Assembly: GCF_000705555.1 (NCBI RefSeq)
Contig: NZ_JMQN01000018.1
Coordinates: 248,001-312,000, forward strand
Reading direction: 5' to 3'
DNA: 64,000 nt
Origin: Marinobacterium lacunae
GTDB taxonomy: Bacteria > Pseudomonadota > Gammaproteobacteria > Pseudomonadales > Balneatricaceae
Shown here: positions 50,694 through 58,724 of the stretch, one piece after another
How the letters are laid out: every line of letters begins with the position of its first letter
Position numbering within the stretch: the stretch's first letter is position 1
Notes under the pieces: model-generated
Told to the model about the DNA's origin: nothing
Database searches by the model: none
Seen by the model: only the letters and a program-made list of their open reading frames with translations
Position numbers and translations under genes: made by a program

Positions 50694-51703
50694 TTGGCCT
50701 CCTGCGCTTTGCCGCTTGTTTTACCTGCGGTGCAGCGTCGTTCTTTCCAGCGTTTGCACTGCGATTCCACTCCACCCCACAGGCCTGATGGCATGAACAG
50801 CACAACCGCAATCAACGCAACACCCAGGATGATCATCCAGCGAGGCCAGATGGACGACAGCAGGTCTCCGAGCAAGACGATCGTCCCGGCACCGAGCAGC
50901 GACCCCAGCAGAGAGCCTGTGCCCCCGATAATGGTCATGATCAGGATGTTCTCGGACATCAACAGTTCGATATTGGACAGCGGCGCAAAGTTGAGCAGCA
51001 TGGCGTAGAGCGCCCCGGCAATTCCGGTAATGCCGCCTGAAATCACGAACGCCAGCAGCTTGAAGTGATTGGTCGAGAACCCCACGGCACTGGCTCTGCC
51101 CTCGTTTTCGCGTATCGCCACCAAGGTGGTGCCGAACGGGGAATGAATCACCCGCCGGGCGAACACGAAAATGGCCAGGAACAGCACACCCACGAAGGCA
51201 TAGAAGGCGTAACTCGATGTCAGATCGGCGAGTTCAAACCCGAAGAGTGACAACGCCGGGCGCGGAACATCCAGCAGGCCGTTATCGCCGCCGGTCCAGT
51301 CACTGAGCGTATAGGCAAGAAAGTAGGCCATCTGCGAGAACGCCAGCGTCAGCATGACGAAGTAGATCCCCGTCCGTCGAATTGCCAGTGCGCCCACCAG
51401 AGTTGCCAGCAACGATCCTGCGATCATCGCGGCGACCAACGCACCGAACAGACCGAAGTCGAGATGAATCATGCTCAGGGAAGCGATATAGGCACCGCCC
51501 CCAAAGAAGATCCCCTGACCGAAGGAGAGCAGCCCGGTATAGCCCAGCAGCAGATTGCAGCCCAGCGCCGCCATCGCAAAGATCAGTATCTCGGTGGCCA
51601 GCGTTGCCGAGGGTAACACCAGCGGCATCAGGATCACCGCAGCCAGTGCGGCCAGCGTGACACCGCTGAAAATAGAGGTTTGCGCATTCGGTTTAGTCAT
51701 CAT
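50690..51703 (-). CDS. Branched-chain-type ABC transporter permease (LivM-like)
   Basis: A 337-residue inner-membrane permease with about ten hydrophobic segments. The family signature lies in MALLGYTGLLSFGQGIFFGGGAYI-type sequence (LGCNLLLGYTGLLSFGQG) and in the coupling region ENEGRASAVGFSTNHFKLLAFVISGGITGIAGAL. A positively charged tail of about 25 residues (CKRWKERR) follows the last membrane segment. It overlaps livH-like by four bases. Confidence 0.92.
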   Translation of the reverse strand: MMTKPNAQTSIFSGVTLAALAAVILMPLVLPSATLATEILIFAMAALGCNLLLGYTGLLSFGQGIFFGGGAYIASLSMIHLDFGLFGALVAAMIAGSLLATLVGALAIRRTGIYFVMLTLAFSQMAYFLAYTLSDWTGGDNGLLDVPRPALSLFGFELADLTSSYAFYAFVGVLFLAIFVFARRVIHSPFGTTLVAIRENEGRASAVGFSTNHFKLLAFVISGGITGIAGALYAMLLNFAPLSNIELLMSENILIMTIIGGTGSLLGSLLGAGTIVLLGDLLSSIWPRWMIILGVALIAVVLFMPSGLWGGVESQCKRWKERRCTAGKTSGKAQEAK

Positions 51704-52557
51704 GCCCTCCCGAACAGACCATAGGGTCTAAGCAATATCACCACAGCCATGGCGCCATAGATCATGAGGCTCGCCCCCTGAGGCCAAAGCGTAGTCATCA
51801 GGCTTTGTACAAGGCCCACAACCAAACCGCCCACCAGAGCACCACTGAAAGAGCCCATGCCGCCGATCACCACAACCACGAATGCCAGACCCAGCACCTC
51901 AGGCCCGATGAAGGGATGTACACCCCGTATAGGAGCTGCCAGCACACCGGCCAGCCCCGCCAGCCCAACACCCAGCGCAAACGTCAGGGCAAACAGCTTG
52001 TGGATGTGGGTACCGAGCAACGACACCGTCTGGGCGTCCTCGCTGCCGGCACGCACCAGGGCCCCAAAGCGCGTTCTTTCGAGCAGTAGCCACAGGGCCA
52101 GTGCAATTACCGCGGTGAACAGAATTACGAACAAGCGGTACTTGGGATAGAAAAAGTCTCCGATACTGATCACGCCGCTGAGCGCATCGGGGACGGCCAC
52201 GGTTTTTCCGATCGGCCCCCAGATCGCGATACTCAGCTCCTGGATGATCAGCGCGATCCCCAGGGTAATCAGGATGTGAAAGGTATGCGGCAGATGGTAG
52301 GCACGACGGATCAAGGTCTTTTCGGTGACCCATGCCAGCATCGCCACGACCACCGGCGCAATCACCAGCGCCAGCCAGAAACTTCCGGTCAGGGACACCA
52401 GCGTAAAGCAGAGGTAGGACCCCAGCAGATAGTAGGCGCCGTGAGCGAAGTTAACGAAATTCAGAAGACCGAAGATGATCGTCAGACCGACCGAGATCAG
52501 GAAGTAGATCATCCCCAGCCCGATGCCATTCAGCGCCTGGAACAGATACAGACTCAT
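51700..52557 (-). CDS. Branched-chain-type ABC transporter permease (LivH-like)
   Basis: A 285-residue inner-membrane permease. I start at MSLYLFQALNGIGLGMIYFL, with AGGAG about ten bases upstream; the frame is open 19 codons more, through an inverted repeat. The signature GLLNFVNFAHGAYYLLGSYL near the N-terminus and RAGSEDAQTVSLLGTHIHKLFALTFALGVGLAGLAGVL are typical. It forms the membrane channel with the LivM-like protein. Confidence 0.92.
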   Translation of the reverse strand: MSLYLFQALNGIGLGMIYFLISVGLTIIFGLLNFVNFAHGAYYLLGSYLCFTLVSLTGSFWLALVIAPVVVAMLAWVTEKTLIRRAYHLPHTFHILITLGIALIIQELSIAIWGPIGKTVAVPDALSGVISIGDFFYPKYRLFVILFTAVIALALWLLLERTRFGALVRAGSEDAQTVSLLGTHIHKLFALTFALGVGLAGLAGVLAAPIRGVHPFIGPEVLGLAFVVVVIGGMGSFSGALVGGLVVGLVQSLMTTLWPQGASLMIYGAMAVVILLRPYGLFGRA

Positions 52558-52586
52558 CAGGTTTGCTCCTGCGTTGGGACGGATAT

Positions 52587-52611
52587 CCGTGCCCGGCCAC
52601 GCCGGGCACGG
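52587..52611. repeat. Strong inverted repeat between the binding-protein gene and the permease genes
   Basis: An 11-bp perfect inverted repeat, CCGTGCCCGGC (52587-52597) with GCCGGGCACGG (52601-52611), has a loop of three bases and starts nine bases after the binding-protein stop codon as read on the minus strand. No T-run follows. Such structures commonly stabilise the upstream mRNA or reduce read-through, so that more binding protein than permease is made. Confidence 0.75.
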
Positions 52612-52619
52612 CATGCGTA

Positions 52620-53810
52620 TCAGCTACGCGTGCACTCCAGTGAGGACTCGTCCGGGAACGACTTGCCCGAGCTGACGATCTCGACATAGTCGTCATCGTC
52701 CTGCATTTCGGACGCGGCTTTACCCTTGAGCAGGTAGTAGTTCTTCAGCACCTGATGATCGGCTGCGCGTACCACCTCGTCGCCGGTCGGACCCTGATAG
52801 CTAGTCGCTTCAAGCGCCTTGGCAACCGCTGCGCCTTCGGTTGTGCCCGCCTTGGCAATCGCATCCAGAATTACAGTGGTCCCGATGTAGTCAGCGGCCA
52901 TCGGATAGTTCGGATTCATGTCATAGGCTTCGCGCACACGCTTGACCAGCGCCTTGTTCATTGGCGTATCAACGGTGTGCCAGTACTGAGCGCCGAAATA
53001 GACGCCCTCGGCCACATCGGCTCCGAGCTCCTGCAGCTGATCAAGACCCGAGGACCAGGCCACCAGAATCTTCATCTGGTTCTTCAGCCCGAAGTTCACC
53101 GCCTGACGCAACGCATTGGAGGACTGAGAACCGAAGTTAAGCAGCAGCAGTACATCGGGTTTAGCCGCCATGGCGTTGGTCAGGTATCCCGAGAACTCCT
53201 GCTCCTGAAGAGAGTGATAGCTATTGCCCACATGCTCGATACCTTCGGCCTCGAAAACAGCTTTGGCATTGCTCAGCAGCGCCTCGCCGAAGACGTATTG
53301 GGGTGTGATCGTATACCAGCGCTTCCATTCAGGGTGCGCCTTGATCATCGGCTCAACGGTTTCGTGGATCGCGCCGTAGGTCGGCACCGACCAGCGGAAG
53401 GTCGCCATATTGCAGTCGCTGCCGGTCAACTCATCGGCGCCTGCGGGTGTCATGAACACGCCGCCGACCTTGTTTACCTCTTTGCCAATCGCCAACGCCG
53501 TCGATGACAGAGTGGCGCCGTTGAAGAAACGGGCGCCCTGCTGGCTAATCGCTTCCTGCACCTTACGGACCGCCTTGCCGGCGTTGCCCTCGGTATCAAT
53601 CGCCTGATAACGCACCGGGCTGCCCAGTAGATTGCCGTAATCCTCCACCGCCAGCTTGGACCCCATGTCGGCGTACTTGCCGTAACTGGCGAAGGATCCC
53701 GAGAGCGACTTTACGCCGTACACGGTGACTTCCTCGGCTGAACAGACTGCGGTGGTAGCGGCGGAGAGAACAGCCACTGTCAACAGCTTCTTCCATTTTG
53801 ACGCTTGCAT
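52620..53810 (-). CDS. Periplasmic substrate-binding protein (LivK-like, type 1)
   Basis: A 396-residue secreted binding protein. It starts at MQASKWKKLLTVAVLSAATTA with AGAGGT upstream and has a signal peptide ending near VCSA. The mature protein has the type 1 periplasmic fold (VTVYGVKSLSGSFASYGKYADMGSKLAVEDYG, then QAIDTEGNAGKAVRKVQEAISQQGARFFNGATLSSTALAIG), the pattern of amino-acid and amide-binding LivK/UrtA/AmiC relatives. Its ligand determines the function of the operon and is unknown. A frame upstream is open but has no start with a ribosome-binding site. Confidence 0.9.
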   Translation of the reverse strand: MQASKWKKLLTVAVLSAATTAVCSAEEVTVYGVKSLSGSFASYGKYADMGSKLAVEDYGNLLGSPVRYQAIDTEGNAGKAVRKVQEAISQQGARFFNGATLSSTALAIGKEVNKVGGVFMTPAGADELTGSDCNMATFRWSVPTYGAIHETVEPMIKAHPEWKRWYTITPQYVFGEALLSNAKAVFEAEGIEHVGNSYHSLQEQEFSGYLTNAMAAKPDVLLLLNFGSQSSNALRQAVNFGLKNQMKILVAWSSGLDQLQELGADVAEGVYFGAQYWHTVDTPMNKALVKRVREAYDMNPNYPMAADYIGTTVILDAIAKAGTTEGAAVAKALEATSYQGPTGDEVVRAADHQVLKNYYLLKGKAASEMQDDDDYVEIVSSGKSFPDESSLECTRS

Positions 53811-53905
53811 TCTGGTTACCTCTTTCTTGGGCTTTGAGTATTTATTTTTCGCTTCGAGGTTGGGCACTGCGGTCCAATGGAACGGGACCTTATTTATTAT
53901 TGGTG

Positions 53906-54652
53906 TCACATTTTTCGGGATATCTGCCCATCCAGGGCAACGAAATGCTCCTCTGCTTCACACATGTGCTCGCCCATCAAGCGACGCACACCGGCCTCGT
54001 CCGATTGACGGTAGGCCGTAACGAGTTCGACGTGGTAATCCACATTCGAGCGGGTGAATTCATAGGCATCAATCTGATAAGACTTCTTCAGCACCACCAG
54101 ATCGCGCAGGGTTTCATTGAGAAAGCGGGCGATAAATCCCAGTAGCGGATTCGGACAGGCATCAGCCAGCACGTTGTGGAACTCCAGTTCTGCAATACGC
54201 TGCTCTCGCTGCTCCTCTTCATTGCTCGGCCGGTGACTGCAGGCACGGATATACTCATCCAGCAACGCAAACTCACGCTCGCCCAGATGCCCCACCACCG
54301 AAACAGCCAACTCGACCTCGATCAGCTTGCGCATCTGGTACACCTGTTCTGCAGAGAGGTGTTTGAAGTACAGATAGTTGCGCAACGCCTTGCTGGCAGG
54401 GTCAGTCCCCACCTCTGAAAGCCAGGCCCCTCCGCCGGGGCCCGGGCGCGTCCAGACCAACCCCTCTACTTCGAGCGCTTTCAATGCCTCCCTGACAGTA
54501 CCCTTTGAGCAGCCAAAGGTTTCGATGAGCTCCTTCTCGCTGGGCAGACGATCACCCGGCAGAAGCTTCTCTGAGACGATCATCGCCTTCACTTCATCAA
54601 CGATAAGATCGGACAGTTTCTGCTTACGTCTTTTTATGCTGGGCCCGGCCAT
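53906..54652 (-). CDS. GntR family regulator, FCD (FadR) subfamily
   Basis: A 248-residue repressor or activator. The N-terminal winged helix domain reads LLPGDRLPSEKELIETFGCSKGTVREALKALEVEGLV, and the C-terminal all-helical FCD domain (about residues 95-230; MRKLIEVELAVSVVGHLGEREFALLDEYIRAC and ELEFHNVLADA with metal-site histidine) senses an organic acid in relatives. GGAG precedes the ATG at seven bases. It is first in the operon, 95 bases before the binding protein gene, with an AT-rich inverted repeat in its own leader that could be its operator. Confidence 0.93.
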   Translation of the reverse strand: MAGPSIKRRKQKLSDLIVDEVKAMIVSEKLLPGDRLPSEKELIETFGCSKGTVREALKALEVEGLVWTRPGPGGGAWLSEVGTDPASKALRNYLYFKHLSAEQVYQMRKLIEVELAVSVVGHLGEREFALLDEYIRACSHRPSNEEEQREQRIAELEFHNVLADACPNPLLGFIARFLNETLRDLVVLKKSYQIDAYEFTRSNVDYHVELVTAYRQSDEAGVRRLMGEHMCEAEEHFVALDGQISRKM

Positions 54653-54680
54653 GTGCGCTCCGATATCAGGCGTGATGTCT

Positions 54681-54707
54681 AATTAATCTAAATAATTATG
54701 ATTAATT
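54681..54707. promoter_or_regulatory. Candidate operator: AT-rich inverted repeat upstream of gntR-type gene
   Basis: An 8-bp perfect inverted repeat, AATTAATC (54681-54688) with GATTAATT (54700-54707), is separated by 11 bases. It lies 29 bases upstream of the regulator ATG in a notably AT-rich stretch within GC-rich surroundings, probably overlapping the promoter. It does not match the usual TGGTnnnACCA form of FCD operators, so the identification is by position. Confidence 0.45.
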
Positions 54708-54716
54708 ATTAAAGCC

Positions 54717-54741
54717 TGAAAAAACGGCAGTCAAGCTGCCG
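54717..54741 (-). terminator. Rho-independent terminator of the CbiM-like gene
   Basis: On the minus strand CGGCAG (54741-54736) pairs with CTGCCG (54730-54725) around a five-base loop, followed by six T (54724-54719). It lies about 120 bases after the CbiM-like stop and just upstream of the gntR promoter region, so it insulates the two units. Confidence 0.8.
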
Positions 54742-54860
54742 CGTTCAATTACCCCGAGTTTCACCCAGGACGGAAGGATAATAAACAGCCAATGTCTGAA
54801 CTTTATTTCAGCATTTGCTCAACAATCAGATGAGACAGGGATGGAGAAAGGTCGTGTGAT

Positions 54861-55529
54861 TTACTGCTCGTCGATATACCGCCGCGCATCGAAGGTGCGG
54901 ATCCAGTCGGGATGAAAGACCATCATTCCGGTCATGATGATGCCGTTTATCAACCCCTCCGGGAACATGATCAGCGGCAGATATCGCACATACTCGTGAT
55001 AGATCTTGCTCCAGGGATAGGTATCGGAGAGCCAGAGCAGAATGCCCATGGTCATGCCGCCGCTCATGGCCGCAACACCGCCGCCGAGAAAGGCACAGAG
55101 AAACAGGTATACGAAGAAGTTCTTGGGAAAGCGCCACTCCACCACTTGCCAGATGATATGGCTCACCAGCGCGGGAATCACCACGAAGCACCAAGCGTTA
55201 GGCAGAAGCTCCGTCCAGGTCTCGCGACCGATCAGCGTCAGCCCGATCAATGCCGCGGTGCCAGCGCAGATGGCCAGATCCCAGCCGAACATCAGTGTCA
55301 GTGTTGTCATGCCGACAAAGTGAATCGACAACCCCGGCGATATTCCGGCCCGAAGTGTCCACAGCAACATCAGCACAACCGCTGCACCGAAGAGCAGATG
55401 TTGAATGCCGCGTTCGCGCACCAGCACCGCCCAGGGCAGCCTGATGAGCGCCAACACCATGACAGCCAGATACAGGATACCGGTTACCGTCAACCAGAAG
55501 CCGCTGATCAACCCTTCACTCGGATTCAT
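54861..55529 (-). CDS. CbiM-like membrane protein (COG3235 type, energy-coupling-factor S-component family)
   Basis: An inner-membrane protein of about 222 residues with six to seven hydrophobic segments. The sequence ISPGLSIHFVGMTTLTLMFGWDLAICAG and the C-terminal FPEGLINGIIMTGMMVFHPDWI recall CbiM/NikM metal-uptake S components and the stand-alone COG3235 proteins of pseudomonads. No cbiN, cbiQ, cbiO or cobalamin genes lie nearby. The N-terminal MxIxxG metal motif of true CbiM is not evident, so metal transport is doubtful. I use the ATG at 55529; a TTG six codons upstream is possible. Confidence 0.6.
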   Translation of the reverse strand: MNPSEGLISGFWLTVTGILYLAVMVLALIRLPWAVLVRERGIQHLLFGAAVVLMLLWTLRAGISPGLSIHFVGMTTLTLMFGWDLAICAGTAALIGLTLIGRETWTELLPNAWCFVVIPALVSHIIWQVVEWRFPKNFFVYLFLCAFLGGGVAAMSGGMTMGILLWLSDTYPWSKIYHEYVRYLPLIMFPEGLINGIIMTGMMVFHPDWIRTFDARRYIDEQ

Positions 55530-55612
55530 CTCACTCAATTCCGTCAAGATCCACCTGTCTCAAGTGTATCTGATCGTTGCAATTTGCCATTAGTCGGCGG
55601 CGATGATCTCGG

Positions 55613-56077
55613 TCAATCCAGCACGCGATTGAACAGCAGTGCATCCTCTGTGCCGTCTTCCGTCGGGTAGTAGTTGCGGCGGCGGCCATCGAGGCGCCAA
55701 CCACAGCTGTGATACAGATGCTGCGCGGCGCTGTTGGAGTCCCGAACCTCAAGATAGAAAGCGCCGACCCCACGCTGCTCCAGCACACCCTGGGCTTGCG
55801 TCAGCATCGCGCGCGCATGCCCCTCGTTTCGTACCTGAGGATGCACGCCGATCCGCATCAGCTCCGCCTCATCCAAGACATGACTGAACAGTATAAAACC
55901 CATCGGACGCTCCCCCAGCAGCAACCAGCACACATAACGTTTGCTATTGGTCAGCATCTGCTGCCAAAGCTTGGCCGACCAGGGGTCATCGAAACAGCTG
56001 TCATCAAGCGCCAGCAGAAGGTTAAGGTCGTCCGCCGTGGCGCGACGAAAAAGGGGCGTATTCACGAGCGTACTCAA
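55613..56077 (-). CDS. rimI: Ribosomal protein S18-alanine N-acetyltransferase RimI
   Basis: A 154-residue GNAT acetyltransferase. The fold can be followed from FRRATADDLNLLLALDDSCFDDPWSAKLWQQML to the acetyl-CoA loop VHPQVRNEGHARAML (about residues 80-95; glycine pattern R/Q-x-x-G-x-A) and the typical FYLEVRDSNSAAQHLYHSCGW block that marks RimI among GNATs. It lies six bases after the HolD-like gene, the E. coli holD-rimI order. Confidence 0.9.
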   Translation of the reverse strand: MSTLVNTPLFRRATADDLNLLLALDDSCFDDPWSAKLWQQMLTNSKRYVCWLLLGERPMGFILFSHVLDEAELMRIGVHPQVRNEGHARAMLTQAQGVLEQRGVGAFYLEVRDSNSAAQHLYHSCGWRLDGRRRNYYPTEDGTEDALLFNRVLD

Positions 56078-56083
56078 TAGCGG

Positions 56084-56953
56084 TTAGCTGGACTTCACCA
56101 GCAGCGGTTGCAGATCGCGCCAGAGCTCTGCCTTCAATGTCGGCAACTGCAGCAACTGGCTCAGGCTGACACTGGCGACGCAGTGCAGCTCGGGTCTGAG
56201 CGAAAATCGAATACCCCGAAGTGCGTCAAGCGTTTCTTCCCGCTCGAGCATCCACTGCGCCGCACTTTCACCCAGAAAGAGTGCGCGCGTCACACGACGC
56301 AGTTGCAACGTGATCTCCAGCTTGCGTCGAACAGCACGTTTCAACTCTTCCGGGCCCTGATCAAGCGTCGTGCCCGCCAGAACCGGCCAAGACAGCAGGG
56401 ATGCGTCGCTGGGCTGATCGCCGACGCCAAGTGCACGTGCAATCCCAGCAAGCAGACGTTGATGTTGCCCGGAAAACCCCTGTCGCGCAGCCGGCGGCAG
56501 GCTGTCGACGATCAGCAGATCGCCAGCCAGCACAAAGGCCAGTTTCACGCGTGGCGCCTGGGCAGGCGGCCCGCGACGCACCGCAGGCGCCGGCGATGCG
56601 CTCTCTGGCACCGCTCCAACCGGCACAGATTGCGCCGGTGGCGCCTTTGCCCTCGTATCCGACTCAATCAGCGGTGCAATAGAGGCGCGAGCCTGTGCCC
56701 GGGCTGTCTCTGCGCTTTCAGTCGGACGCTCACTCGCAATAACCGCATCCGGCGTTTCAGGAGCGGGTGACACATCGTCGGTTTCGTCGAAACCGGGAAA
56801 CTCATCCATCCCCTCCGGCATCGGATACCGGAAGCGCTCAACCCAGGGCTGCGACGGGGCTGCCCCCGGCAACGATGTCCGCGGCAACCAGCTGCTGATG
56901 CCGATCGCTTCAAGATACTGGTGCCGAAGTTGCTCGCCGCTAAGGTTCATCAT
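56084..56953 (-). CDS. HolD-like protein (putative DNA polymerase III psi subunit with a disordered insert)
   Basis: A 289-residue protein. The N-terminus reads LRHQYLEAIGISSWLPRTSLPGAA, like the HolC(chi)-binding peptide of psi (QLQQLGITQWSLRRPGAL type). A low-complexity Pro/Ala/Glu-rich stretch runs from about 40 to 145. The C-terminal half has an alpha/beta core (KLAFVLAGDLLIVDSLP, then LLAGIARALGV) and ends LPTLKAELWRDLQPLL, similar to the end of E. coli HolD. Position next to rimI supports it. It is twice the usual size because of the insert, so other roles remain possible. Confidence 0.5.
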   Translation of the reverse strand: MMNLSGEQLRHQYLEAIGISSWLPRTSLPGAAPSQPWVERFRYPMPEGMDEFPGFDETDDVSPAPETPDAVIASERPTESAETARAQARASIAPLIESDTRAKAPPAQSVPVGAVPESASPAPAVRRGPPAQAPRVKLAFVLAGDLLIVDSLPPAARQGFSGQHQRLLAGIARALGVGDQPSDASLLSWPVLAGTTLDQGPEELKRAVRRKLEITLQLRRVTRALFLGESAAQWMLEREETLDALRGIRFSLRPELHCVASVSLSQLLQLPTLKAELWRDLQPLLVKSS

Positions 56954-56961
56954 TCAGTCCG

Positions 56962-58503
56962 TTATACCTGCGGATGGGCTTTCTGAATATTGGCATCGAG
57001 CATGTTAAGGGCATGCAAGTAAGCCTTGGCGGAGGCGATAATGATATCGGTATCCGCCCCCAGGCCGTTGACGATGCGCCCTGCTTTTTCAAGTCGTACC
57101 GTTACCTCGCCCTGGGAGTCGGTGCCCTGGGTCACGGCATTAACCGAGTAGATCTGCAGGTTGGCACCGGACTGAGCGATCTGTTCAATCGCCTTAAAGC
57201 AGGCGTCGACCGGGCCGCTGCCATCGGACTCGCCGGTGAACTCGGTGCCATCCACCATCACTTTAAGGTTGGCCACCGGCGTTTCACCTGTCTGCGAGGT
57301 CACCGTCAGGCTGCTCAGTTTGTACCGTTCACTGGCCGCTTCGGCACGGGCATCACTGACCAGCGCCATCAAGTCTTCATCGAAGATCTCGTGTTTTTTA
57401 TCCGCCAGCTCCTTGAAGCGGGTGAACGCGGTATTCAGCTCGGCATCGGTCGCAAAGCTGGTGCCCAACTCCTCCAGACGGGCACGGAATGCGGCCCGGC
57501 CCGAGTGTTTGCCCAGCACCATGCGGTTGGTATTCCAGCCCACGTCCTGAGCAGTCATGATCTCGTAAGTTTCCCGGTGTTTGAGCACGCCATCCTGATG
57601 GATGCCCGATTCATGGGCAAAGGCGTTCGCACCGACAATCGCCTTGTTGGGCTGTACGGGGAAGCCGGTCACGCTGGACACCAGACGCGAAGCAGGCACG
57701 ATCTGGGTAGTATCGATACTGGTTTCCACGCCCATCACATCGCGACGGGTGCGCAGCGCCATCACGATCTCTTCCAGCGATGCATTACCTGCCCGCTCAC
57801 CCAGTCCGTTGATGGTGCACTCGACCTGACGCGCACCTGCACTGACAGCGGCCAGAGAGTTGGCCACAGCCAATCCCAGATCGTTATGACAATGCACCGA
57901 GAAGATCGCCTTGTCGGCGTTGGGGATACGCTGAATCAACTCGCCGATCACCTGACCGAACTGCTGCGGCACTGCGTAGCCGACGGTATCGGGAATATTG
58001 ATGGTGCGGGCACCTGCATCGATGACGCGCTCAATGATACGGCACATGAAATCCATCTCGGAGCGGCTGGCATCCTCAAGCGAGAACTCCACATCGTCGA
58101 TCAGGTTGCGTGCACGCTTCACGGCGCGAACAGCACTCTCGACCACCTGATCCGGTTCCATCTGAAGCTTGTACTTCATATGGATCGGTGAGGTGGCGAT
58201 GAAGGTATGGATACGCCCGGAGTTTGCGTCGCGCAGCGCTTCGCCAGCGCGATCGATATCCGCATCCAAAGCCCGCGACAGGGAGCAGACGGTGCTCTCC
58301 TTGATGGTCCGTGCGATTGCCTGAACCGACTCAAAATCGCCAACACTGGCAATCGCGAAGCCGGCTTCGATGACATCCACGCGCATACGCTCGAGCTGAC
58401 GTGCAATGCGTAGCTTTTCATCCCGGGTCATGGACGCACCAGGGCTCTGCTCCCCATCGCGCAAGGTGGTATCAAAAATTATGACTCGATCCTGGCTACT
58501 CAT
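56962..58503 (-). CDS. leuA: 2-isopropylmalate synthase
   Basis: A 513-residue type I enzyme that condenses acetyl-CoA with 2-oxoisovalerate, the first step of leucine synthesis. The catalytic core begins [19 protein letters not shown] with the metal Asp, and the metal-binding HCHND is in [14 protein letters not shown]. The [15 protein letters not shown] block follows, and the C-terminal regulatory LeuA dimer domain (about 390-513) binds leucine. Leucine codons are not enriched upstream and I find no leader peptide. The gene is divergent from the patB-type gene and followed closely by the HolD-like gene. Confidence 0.97.
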   Translation of the reverse strand: MSSQDRVIIFDTTLRDGEQSPGASMTRDEKLRIARQLERMRVDVIEAGFAIASVGDFESVQAIARTIKESTVCSLSRALDADIDRAGEALRDANSGRIHTFIATSPIHMKYKLQMEPDQVVESAVRAVKRARNLIDDVEFSLEDASRSEMDFMCRIIERVIDAGARTINIPDTVGYAVPQQFGQVIGELIQRIPNADKAIFSVHCHNDLGLAVANSLAAVSAGARQVECTINGLGERAGNASLEEIVMALRTRRDVMGVETSIDTTQIVPASRLVSSVTGFPVQPNKAIVGANAFAHESGIHQDGVLKHRETYEIMTAQDVGWNTNRMVLGKHSGRAAFRARLEELGTSFATDAELNTAFTRFKELADKKHEIFDEDLMALVSDARAEAASERYKLSSLTVTSQTGETPVANLKVMVDGTEFTGESDGSGPVDACFKAIEQIAQSGANLQIYSVNAVTQGTDSQGEVTVRLEKAGRIVNGLGADTDIIIASAKAYLHALNMLDANIQKAHPQV

Positions 58504-58724
58504 AGATGCTACTCCGCGTGAAAGGGCCGCTCCCGCAGGATGGATGTGCGAACCGCGTGAAGATTATACGACAAGGTGAAGTATACAGCGCCGACAGCGC
58601 AAATGGGCGGTTATAGTAGCGCCTCGCAACGGGGTTTGAAACCGCCGACAGCTTGACCTGCGCGAGTTCGCAGGCAAGAGTTATACACCCGCATACGACA
58701 CCAAGCAGCGCAAAGGAGCGAGGG
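58504..58724. promoter_or_regulatory. Divergent promoter region of leuA and patB-type gene
   Basis: On the minus strand a consensus -10 TATAAT lies at 58568-58563, with no clear -35, about 60 bases before the leuA ATG. A 6-bp inverted repeat CCTGCG (58657-58662) with CGCAGG (58669-58674) stands 51 bases before the patB-type ATG, and could be a regulator site. No attenuator-like leader peptide was seen. Confidence 0.4.

Noticed and set aside
58504-58724. Leucine attenuator upstream of leuA
   Set aside because: No leader peptide with a run of leucine codons and no terminator/antiterminator pair could be found in this gap on the minus strand.
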